Positions 37,333 through 44,108 of a DNA stretch of 64,000 bases are shown one piece after another. A program made the position numbers and the translations under genes. Below the pieces are notes generated by a model. It was not told the origin of the DNA. It worked only from the letters and a program-made list of their open reading frames with translations, and ran no database searches. This DNA is from Yunchengibacter salinarum (GTDB lineage: Bacteria > Pseudomonadota > Alphaproteobacteria > Sphingomonadales > Kordiimonadaceae), in NCBI RefSeq assembly GCF_037658235.1, contig NZ_JBBJLN010000009.1:62001-126000 (forward strand), read 5' to 3'. The first letter of the stretch is position 1, and the number at the start of each line of letters is the position of its first letter.

Positions 37333-38087
37333 CCCGGAAAACCCCCCTGATCGGCCTGTTCCTGCTGTCCCTGATCGGCTTTCTTGTGGCCACATTGCCG
37401 CTTGGGGCCGTAGCGCTCTTTCTGCCGCTGGAACGCGCGGGTCTGTCGGCGGCGGGGGCCACCGGCACGCTGTGGCGGGGCCGCCTGACCGGAAACCCGG
37501 ACGCGCCCGTGCGGCTGCTGAGCGTGACGGGCGCACCCGCCAGCCTGCTTGGCCTGACCTATCGCGCGGACTGGACCGCCACGGGACCGGCCCTGCGCGG
37601 GCGGGGCACCATGACCGCCGCGCCCGGCGGCGCGCTGACCTTCCGGGATACGGACCTGACTCTGGACCTGAGCGCGCTGGACCTGAATGGCCCGGTGCCG
37701 GTACCGCTCAGCGGCGGGCTTTATCTTTCGCTGGAACGTGCCGCCCTGTCCGCCAGCGGCACATGCCGGGACATTACCGGCAGCGTGCGCAGCGATCTGC
37801 TGCGCCAGAGCGGAATGGCACCCGGATTTGACGCCCCCGTGCTCAGCGGTCCCCTGCGCTGCGAGGACGGCGTGGTGATGGCACCGCTTTCCGGCACCGC
37901 CAGCGGGGTGCGGATCACGGCGCTGTGGCGCCTGGCGCCCAATGGCGAAACGGACCTGCGGATCACCGTGCCGGATGCGCCGCCCGACCTGGCGGACCTT
38001 TTGCGCCGGGCAGGGTTTCGCGCCAATGGCCCGGCCATGGACCTGACCTTGCGCGGCCATCTGGCCCCGGCGGCGGGCCCATCATGA
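37329..38087 (+). CDS. gspN: Type II secretion protein GspN
   Basis: The 252 residues have an N-terminal membrane helix (residues 7-27, LIGLFLLSLIGFLVATLPLG) and the T2SSN features GTLWRGRLTG and LTYRADWTATGPALRGRG. GspN is present in only some type II systems and its role is unclear. Its Cys pair (TCRDITG and RCEDG) could form a disulfide in the periplasm. It is the last clear gsp gene; the small lipoprotein gene starts 14 bases later. Confidence 0.88.
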   Translation: MTRKTPLIGLFLLSLIGFLVATLPLGAVALFLPLERAGLSAAGATGTLWRGRLTGNPDAPVRLLSVTGAPASLLGLTYRADWTATGPALRGRGTMTAAPGGALTFRDTDLTLDLSALDLNGPVPVPLSGGLYLSLERAALSASGTCRDITGSVRSDLLRQSGMAPGFDAPVLSGPLRCEDGVVMAPLSGTASGVRITALWRLAPNGETDLRITVPDAPPDLADLLRRAGFRANGPAMDLTLRGHLAPAAGPS

Positions 38088-38100
38088 AGGAGACCCGGAC

Positions 38101-38652
38101 ATGACAGGAAAAATCGGTATGCAAAGGCGGAATGGTCTGTTTCAAAGCCCCGGCCCGTTGCGCCTCATGCCGGGCCTGCTGGCCCTGCTGCTGAGTGCCT
38201 GCGCGGGGGCGGATCGGGCGGACGGCCCGGCCACCGCGCCGCCGCCCGCGCCCGATGCCACCGCCGAGGGAGACACCGACCTTCTGAACCGGCTGGGCGC
38301 GCTGGAGCGCCAGCAATTGAACGAAGGGCGCTGTGGCATGTTCCTGTGGGCCGCCATGCCGACGCGGAAACTGGTCTTTTTCACCGAGAGCGAAAATGCC
38401 GCCGCGCACATGGTGCTGGATGGAAAAACCCGTGCGCTGCCCCGCGACAAGGCGAGCGGCGACCCCGTCTTCGGCCTGTTTCCGCACCAGCGCTACACTC
38501 ATGAGCGCACCGTGATTACGGTGGACGTAACCCCCGAACCACGCCAGGACCTGAAAGACGGCGCCGTGATCCGACGCGGCACGCTGCGCCTGCGGGAACG
38601 GGGCGGCTGGGAAGCGGTGCTGCCCGTGGCCGGCATGATCGGCTGCCGCTGA
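38101..38652 (+). CDS. Small lipoprotein of unknown function, last gene of the gsp operon
   Basis: The 183 residues start at an ATG with a good GAAGGAG ribosome-binding site, 14 bases after gspN. A lipobox LLSAC follows a long N-terminal region, so the mature protein would be a lipoprotein of about 150 residues. The readable core is ERQQLNEGRCGMFLWAAMPT, KLVFFTESENAAAHMVLDGK and LRERGGWEAVLPVAGMIGC, with two further cysteines that could pair. I do not recognise a family. The position suggests a role in secretion, perhaps a pilotin-like partner of GspD, but no pilotin motif is visible. Confidence 0.7.
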   Translation: MTGKIGMQRRNGLFQSPGPLRLMPGLLALLLSACAGADRADGPATAPPPAPDATAEGDTDLLNRLGALERQQLNEGRCGMFLWAAMPTRKLVFFTESENAAAHMVLDGKTRALPRDKASGDPVFGLFPHQRYTHERTVITVDVTPEPRQDLKDGAVIRRGTLRLRERGGWEAVLPVAGMIGCR

Positions 38653-38828
38653 AGCCCATGCCCTGCCCCCTGAATACACACATGAAACACGCCGTTCCGG
38701 GAGACGGCTTCACATAGCGCGGCGCAGGTCGTGATTTGCCTTCCTGAGCGCGGCGACGCAGGATTTCAGCGCTGACGCCGCCACCGGGGCGGTCACTTCG
38801 CAACACGCATTCAAGGGAACCCTATTTC

Positions 38829-40391
38829 ATGGACATGCTGCCGGGCTATGTGATCAACACGCTGCAATTCATGGCGGTACTGTTTGTCTTTGTGGTGGGA
38901 ACCGCGCTGGCCTTTCTGGTGCTGGTCTTCATCCGGGACAAGCTTCAGACCAAGGATGCCATTCTCAACAATTACCCGGTGGTCGGGCACCTGCGCTATA
39001 TCTTCACCACGCTGGGCGAGTTTTTCCGCCAGTATTTCTTTGCCATGGACCGGGAGGAAATGCCCTTCAACCGGGCGGAGCGCAACTGGGTCTATGGGGC
39101 GGCCAAGGACAGCGACAATACCATGTCCTTCGGGTCCACCAAGCTGATCAACGAGCCGGGCACCCCCATTTTCATGCCCTGCCCCTTTCCCACCATGGAA
39201 AAGGATGCCGCGCGCACGTCGCCGCTGCGCATCGGGCCGTTCGCCCGCAAGCCCTTTGACGCGCCGAGCCTGTTCAATGTGTCCGGCATGAGCTATGGCG
39301 CGCTGTCCGTGCCCGCCGTGCGCGCGCTGTCGCTGGGCTCGGCCAGGGCCGGGTGCTGGATGAATACCGGCGAAGGCGGGTTGAGCGCGCACCATCTGGA
39401 AGGGGGCGGCGATGTGGTGTTCCAGATCGGCACCGCCAAATATGGCGTGCGCACAGCCGACGGGGCGCTGGATGACGACAAGCTCCGCCAAGTGGCCGCC
39501 CATGACAGTGTGCGCATGTTCGAACTGAAGCTGAGCCAGGGCGCCAAGCCGGGCAAGGGCGGCATTCTGCCAGCGGACAAGGTGGGGCCGGACATTGCCC
39601 GGATACGCGGTATTCCCGTGGGGGAGGACAGCATTTCCCCCAACCGCCACCCGGAAGTCAATGCGATCGCGGACCTGCTGGATGTCATCGGCCATATTCG
39701 GGGGGTGACCGGCAAGCCAACCGGGTTCAAGGCGGTGATGGGCGATACAGGCTGGATCACCGCGCTGTGCCTGGAAATCGAAAAGCGCGGGCCTGAAAGC
39801 GCGCCCGACTTCATCACCATTGACAGCGCCGACGGCGGCACCGGCGCCGCCCCCATGCCGTTGATGGACAATGTGGGCCTGCCAATCCGGGAAAGCCTGC
39901 CCACCGTGGCGGGCATATTGCGCGCTTTCGGCCTGAAGGAACGCATCCGCCTGATCGCCAGCGGCAAGCTGATCGTGCCGGGGCAGGTGGCGTGGGCGCT
40001 GTCGGCGGGGGCCGATTTCGTGGTGTCGGCCCGTGGCTTCATGTTCGCCCTGGGCTGTATTCAGGCCATGCGCTGCAACAAGAACACCTGCCCCACCGGC
40101 GTGACCACCCATAACAAGCGCCTGCAACGGGCGCTCAACCCGATGGACAAGGCGGATCGCGTGGCCAATTATTGCCGCAACATCACCCATGAGGTGGAGA
40201 CCATCGCCCATAGTTGCGGCGTGCCGGAACCCCGCCAGTTGAAGCGCAAGCATGTGCGCATCGTCAAGGGTGTGGGGGCCAGCGTGCCGCTGGACGACCT
40301 GTACCCGGACCCGGACCCGGCAGAGGCCCGCGCGGCAGTGGAAAAACTGGCCGTGACCCCGATGAAGGCTCCCGTGCCCGGCCAGCATTGA
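38829..40391 (+). CDS. FMN-binding glutamate synthase family protein
   Basis: The 520 residues have an N-terminal membrane helix (residues 11-38), then a glutamate-synthase central/FMN TIM barrel. Landmarks are SGMSYGALSVPAVRALSLGS, NTGEGGLSAHHLEGG, DSADGGTGAAPMPLMDNVG, and an iron-sulfur ligand set C-I-Q-A-M-R-C-N-K-N-T-C ahead of PTGVTT. The glutaminase domain of true GltB is missing. These membrane-anchored relatives are common, but their substrate is unknown. The gene stands apart from the gsp operon by 176 bases. Confidence 0.88.
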   Translation: MDMLPGYVINTLQFMAVLFVFVVGTALAFLVLVFIRDKLQTKDAILNNYPVVGHLRYIFTTLGEFFRQYFFAMDREEMPFNRAERNWVYGAAKDSDNTMSFGSTKLINEPGTPIFMPCPFPTMEKDAARTSPLRIGPFARKPFDAPSLFNVSGMSYGALSVPAVRALSLGSARAGCWMNTGEGGLSAHHLEGGGDVVFQIGTAKYGVRTADGALDDDKLRQVAAHDSVRMFELKLSQGAKPGKGGILPADKVGPDIARIRGIPVGEDSISPNRHPEVNAIADLLDVIGHIRGVTGKPTGFKAVMGDTGWITALCLEIEKRGPESAPDFITIDSADGGTGAAPMPLMDNVGLPIRESLPTVAGILRAFGLKERIRLIASGKLIVPGQVAWALSAGADFVVSARGFMFALGCIQAMRCNKNTCPTGVTTHNKRLQRALNPMDKADRVANYCRNITHEVETIAHSCGVPEPRQLKRKHVRIVKGVGASVPLDDLYPDPDPAEARAAVEKLAVTPMKAPVPGQH

Positions 40392-40452
40392 TAGCGCGCG
40401 CCGCGGGCGGCATGGTCCCGCTCGCGGCGGCGGCACGGAAAGGATTGTATGC

Positions 40453-41280
40453 ATGAGTGACCCCGGCCCCGTTTCCACCCTGTTCCGCCACATCGAAACC
40501 CTGCACGGGGACCGGCCCTGGGGCAGTTTTCTGGACGCGGGCACGGGGCGGAAATCGCTGGAATGGATTGTCACCCTGCCCACCGAACGCTGGGCGGCGC
40601 TGACCGCGGCGGGCAATATGAAACGCACGCTGGAAGCCAGCCTTGGCGGTGCCTTTCGCCCGCAGGACCGGCTGCTTCTGGGCAACTGGCAAGACGAAAG
40701 CCTGTTCGCCCATGAAGTGTTCGATGTGGTGCTGATGGACTATCTGATCGGGGCGGTGGAAGGCTTCACTCCCTATTGGCAGGACCGCCTGTTTCACCGC
40801 GTCCGGCCCCATGTGGGCGGGCGGCTGTATATCACCGCCGTGGAACCCTATGTGCCCTATGCGCCCCGCACCGAAAGCGAACGGCTGGTATGGGAAATCG
40901 GCCGCCTGCGGGATGCCTGCATGTTGCTGGCGGGCGAGCGGCCCTATCGGGAATTCCCGGTGGACTGGGTGCTGCGCCATCTGGGACAGGCCGGGTTCCG
41001 CATCGTGGATGTGCGCCATTTCCCCATCCGCTACCGCGCCAAATTCGTGAACGGCCAGTTGGATATGTGCCTGCGCCGCCTGCCCCATCTGCCGGACCCC
41101 GATCTGGCGCAGGCCCTGCGCGGCCAGGTGGAGGCCCTGCGCGCCGCCGCCCTGCCCGTGGCCGACAGCAAGGCCGGCCTGAAAGCGGGCGCGGATTATG
41201 TGATCGCCGCCGAACCGCTGGATGATGCACACTGGCGCCGCCCTCCGCCCGCCCAAGAGACGGCGCGGGACGACACATAG
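40453..41280 (+). CDS. Class I SAM-dependent methyltransferase-like protein
   Basis: The 275 residues include SFLDAGTGRKSLEWIVTL, which resembles the glycine-rich SAM loop. RLLLGNWQDESLFAHEVFDV and VLMDYLIGAVEGFTPYWQDR correspond to strands 3-4 of the Rossmann-like fold, and LRHLGQAGFRIVDVRHFPI to the C-terminal region. The loop is D-A-G-T-G-R rather than the usual ExGxGxG, so methyl transfer is inferred. It follows the glutamate-synthase-like gene by 61 bases and has an AAAGGAT ribosome-binding site. Confidence 0.65.
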   Translation: MSDPGPVSTLFRHIETLHGDRPWGSFLDAGTGRKSLEWIVTLPTERWAALTAAGNMKRTLEASLGGAFRPQDRLLLGNWQDESLFAHEVFDVVLMDYLIGAVEGFTPYWQDRLFHRVRPHVGGRLYITAVEPYVPYAPRTESERLVWEIGRLRDACMLLAGERPYREFPVDWVLRHLGQAGFRIVDVRHFPIRYRAKFVNGQLDMCLRRLPHLPDPDLAQALRGQVEALRAAALPVADSKAGLKAGADYVIAAEPLDDAHWRRPPPAQETARDDT

Positions 41281-41330
41281 CCGGAAAACGCCTTTACCCC
41301 GCCGCATGGCTGATTTATGACTCGCCCTGA

Positions 41331-41344
41331 TGACCGGTCGGTCA
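41331..41344. promoter_or_regulatory. Inverted repeat upstream of the ZnuD-like unit
   Basis: TGACCG-GT-CGGTCA is a perfect 6-bp inverted repeat 23 bases before the ATG of the small His/Cys peptide gene. ACCGGTCGGT-type half-sites are typical of TetR-family operators. A classical Zur box (AT-rich with TATAACAT) is not visible here. Confidence 0.4.
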
Positions 41345-41366
41345 GCCATGTGATTTGGGACAGGCC

Positions 41367-41645
41367 ATGATCCGCACGATCCGCCCCGCGCTGCTGTTTC
41401 TGCTGCTCGCCGTCTTTTTCGGCGTGCAGGCGGGCGTGTCCGCGCATGAAACGGACCATCTGGATCAGCGGATTCACGATGAATGCGTACTGTGCCAGGC
41501 GGGGGACCATACCCCCGGCCATGCCCCCGCACCGGCGCCCATGGTGGATGCCCCGCTCACCGCTGCGCTGCGGGCGAAGGCCCCCGCCCCTGCCCCGCTG
41601 CGCGGGCGCCAAAGCAACCCCACCGCCATTCGCGGGCCGCCCTAG
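41367..41645 (+). CDS. Small secreted His/Cys protein, DUF2946-like
   Basis: The 92 residues begin with a signal peptide (IRPALLFLLLAVFFGVQAGVSA) and then HETDHLDQRIHDECVLCQAG-type sequence: several His and Asp residues plus one CxxC. Many small proteins of this kind sit just before metal-related TonB receptors. The mature part is only about 70 residues and its tail is Pro/Ala-rich. Metal binding is an inference from the His/Asp/Cys content and the neighbouring ZnuD-like gene. Confidence 0.6.
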   Translation: MIRTIRPALLFLLLAVFFGVQAGVSAHETDHLDQRIHDECVLCQAGDHTPGHAPAPAPMVDAPLTAALRAKAPAPAPLRGRQSNPTAIRGPP

Positions 41646-41788
41646 GCTCTCTGATGTCCACGCCGCAAAGGGCCGCCGCCATGAACCGGGCACACCGGGC
41701 GGCCCGGCACGGCGATCCATTGAAGATGCGCCCCCGCTTGCTGATCGCGGCGCATCGCCTTGACAGGACCTGATGAGAGAGACCGATC

Positions 41789-43996
41789 ATGAAGATCACA
41801 CCATCTTCGGTGCGTCGCCCGCACCGCAATCAGATCACCCGCATTCTGTGCCTGACCCTGGCCGCCACCGGCATGACGACACCCCTTGCTGCACAGGACC
41901 GCCAGGACCGCGATCACAACGATCACGGCCACGGCCCGATCGAGGAGGTGCGCATCAGCGCCTCCCCCCTTGAGCGCACCCCGTTCGACCTGTTGCAGGG
42001 GTCCGCGATCATGGAGGGGGCCGAATTGAGCCGTCGCCAGGCGGCGACCATCGGCGAAACCCTGAAAAGCCTGCCCGGTGTCAATGCCACATCCTTCGCG
42101 CCGGGGGCCAGCCGCCCGGTGATCCGGGGCCTTGGCGCGGGCCGGGTTCGGATGCTGGTCAATGAACTGGGCGTGTTCGACGCTTCCCAGACCAGCCCGG
42201 ATCATGCGGTTTCCGTAGACGCCCTGACCACCGAGCGCATCGAGGTGCTGCGCGGGCCGACCACCCTGCTCTATGGCTCCAACGCCTCCGCCGGGATCGT
42301 GAACGTGGTGGACAACCGCGTACCGCGCCGGATGCCGGAGGACGGCTTTGAAGGTGCGCTTTCCGGCGCCGTGGGCACCGCCGCCAATCTGCGCTCCACC
42401 GCGGGCAAGGCGGATATGGCGCTGGGTGATCGGGTGGCCGTTCACGCCAGCGGCTTTTTCCGCGAGACCGGCGATCTGAGCATCCCGAACGCCCCCGAAT
42501 CCGAGCGCCTGCGCGCGCTGGAGGAGGCCGAAGAGGGGCTCGACATGGATCATGACAATGACCATGACGTGGAGCACGAAAACGAACAGGACGAAGACCT
42601 TGAAAACGAAGGCGTTCTGCCCAATAGCGACATCCGCACCTGGGGCGGGTCGCTGGGCGTGTCCTATATCGGGGATCGTGGCCGCCTGGGCATCGCGGTA
42701 AGCCATACAGACAATGAATATGGCGTGTTCGAGCACGGCGTGGACCATGACAATGACCACGATGTGGAACACGAAAACGATCAGGACGAAGACCTTGATG
42801 TGGACCTTGACGCGGCCCCTGAAAATGGCGGCCCCCGCATCGACATGCGCCAGACCCGCCTGGACATGGCCGGGGAGCGGGAGCTGGATGGCCCCTTCCT
42901 GCGGGAAGCGAAGGTGCGGTTCGGCTTTTCCGACTATCGCCATTTCGAGTTGGAGGGAGGCGAAATCGCCACCACTTTCAAGAACACCGCCTCGGAAGGC
43001 CGTATCGACCTGCTGCAACGGCGCCTTGGAGCGCTCGACGGCTCTTATGGTCTCCAGTTCCAGAGCCGGGATCTGAACGCCCTGGGCGACGAAGCCTTTC
43101 TGCCCGACGCGGACAGCCTGCAATGGGGCGCTTTCGGCCTGCACAAATGGGAAGTGGGCGATTGGCACCTGGAATATGGGGGCCGGCTGGAGCGCAAGAC
43201 CATCAGCAATGACACCACCGCGGAAAAGCTGGATTTCACCGGCTGGAGCGGGTCCGTGGGCGCCGCCTTCCACCCGGACGGGGACTGGATCGCGGGGGTC
43301 AACCTGTCCCGCACGGAACGCCTGCCGGGGATCGAGGAACTGTTCTCCAACGGCCCGCACTTCGCCACCGGCGCGTTCGAAGTGGGCAACCCCGCGCTCG
43401 GCAAGGAAACCGGCGTGACTCTGGAAGCCTCCCTGCGCAAGCGGGCCGGGCCGGTTACCGGGTCCGTCAGCCTGTTCCACACCGACTATGACGATTTCAT
43501 CTTCTTCGAGCGCACCGGCGCGGTGGAAGACGGCCTGCCCGTGCTGGTCTTCAGCCAGACGGATGCCGTCTTTTATGGCTTCGAGGCACAGGTCGGCGCC
43601 GTGGTCTGGGAAAACGAAGCCGGGGAGCGGATCAGCCTCGACGCCAGCACGGACCTGGTGCGCGCCAAGCGGCCAAACGGGGGGCGTCTGCCGCGCATCT
43701 CGCCCCTGCGGGCGCTTGCCGGCGTGGAATATGAAAAATCCCGGCTGACCGCCCGGCTGGAAGCCCGCTTTGTGGACAGCCAGACCCGTGTGACCGATTT
43801 CGAGCTGCCCACGGACAGCTACACCCTGATCAACGCCCATCTGAGCGTGGAACCCTTCAAGGACCATCCGATGCAGGTCTCGCTCAGGGCCAACAACATC
43901 TTCGATACGGAAGCCCGGAACCATGTATCCATCCGCAAGGACCGGGTGCCGCTGGCCGGGCGGGACATTCAGCTTCGCGTGACCCTGCCGCTATAG
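41789..43996 (+). CDS. ZnuD-like TonB-dependent receptor with His/Asp/Glu loops
   Basis: The 735 residues have a signal peptide ending near PLAAQ, then a DHNDHGHG stretch. The plug has EEVRISASPLERTPFDLLQG, ETLKSLPGVNATSFAPGASR, PVIRGLGAGRVRMLVNELGV and EVLRGPTTLLYGSNASAGIV. Two loops carry nearly the same His/Asp/Glu block, DHDNDHDVEHENEQDEDLEN at about residues 253-272 and DHDNDHDVEHENDQDEDLDV at about 318-337. The barrel ends DIQLRVTLPL. ZnuD in Neisseria and relatives imports zinc; zinc as ligand here is inferred from the plug similarity and metal-binding loops. The ATG has a GAGAGA site. Confidence 0.85.
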   Translation: MKITPSSVRRPHRNQITRILCLTLAATGMTTPLAAQDRQDRDHNDHGHGPIEEVRISASPLERTPFDLLQGSAIMEGAELSRRQAATIGETLKSLPGVNATSFAPGASRPVIRGLGAGRVRMLVNELGVFDASQTSPDHAVSVDALTTERIEVLRGPTTLLYGSNASAGIVNVVDNRVPRRMPEDGFEGALSGAVGTAANLRSTAGKADMALGDRVAVHASGFFRETGDLSIPNAPESERLRALEEAEEGLDMDHDNDHDVEHENEQDEDLENEGVLPNSDIRTWGGSLGVSYIGDRGRLGIAVSHTDNEYGVFEHGVDHDNDHDVEHENDQDEDLDVDLDAAPENGGPRIDMRQTRLDMAGERELDGPFLREAKVRFGFSDYRHFELEGGEIATTFKNTASEGRIDLLQRRLGALDGSYGLQFQSRDLNALGDEAFLPDADSLQWGAFGLHKWEVGDWHLEYGGRLERKTISNDTTAEKLDFTGWSGSVGAAFHPDGDWIAGVNLSRTERLPGIEELFSNGPHFATGAFEVGNPALGKETGVTLEASLRKRAGPVTGSVSLFHTDYDDFIFFERTGAVEDGLPVLVFSQTDAVFYGFEAQVGAVVWENEAGERISLDASTDLVRAKRPNGGRLPRISPLRALAGVEYEKSRLTARLEARFVDSQTRVTDFELPTDSYTLINAHLSVEPFKDHPMQVSLRANNIFDTEARNHVSIRKDRVPLAGRDIQLRVTLPL
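42541..42810 (+). repeat. Duplicated His/Asp/Glu-coding block in the ZnuD-like receptor
   Basis: Two copies of a block of about 65 bases occur, starting with CATGACAATGACCA at 42551 and at 42746, 195 bases (65 codons) apart. They encode the DHDNDHDVEHEN repeats and differ only at a few bases. They flank the conserved beta segment SDIRTWGGSLGVSYIGDRGR. Confidence 0.9.
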
Positions 43997-44043
43997 GGGG
44001 CCAGGCGCGCACAGGCGCAAAACAGGCGTCTTCGGGCGTAAGA

Positions 44044-44079
44044 AAACGGGCCATCCCATGCCGGGGTGGCCCGTTTCTT
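44044..44079. terminator. Bidirectional terminator between receptor gene and parC
   Basis: AAACGGGCCATCCC (44044-44057) pairs with GGGGTGGCCCGTTT (44063-44076) with one G-T pair. The flanking A and T runs serve both strands. It lies between convergent genes, the ZnuD-like receptor on plus and parC on minus. Confidence 0.85.
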
Positions 44080-44108
44080 GATGATCCGGCCTGCACCGCG
44101 CGGCGGGG

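Noticed and set aside
38690..38715. Possible terminator after the gsp-linked lipoprotein (GCCGT ... ACGGC)
   Set aside because: Five-base stem without a T run.
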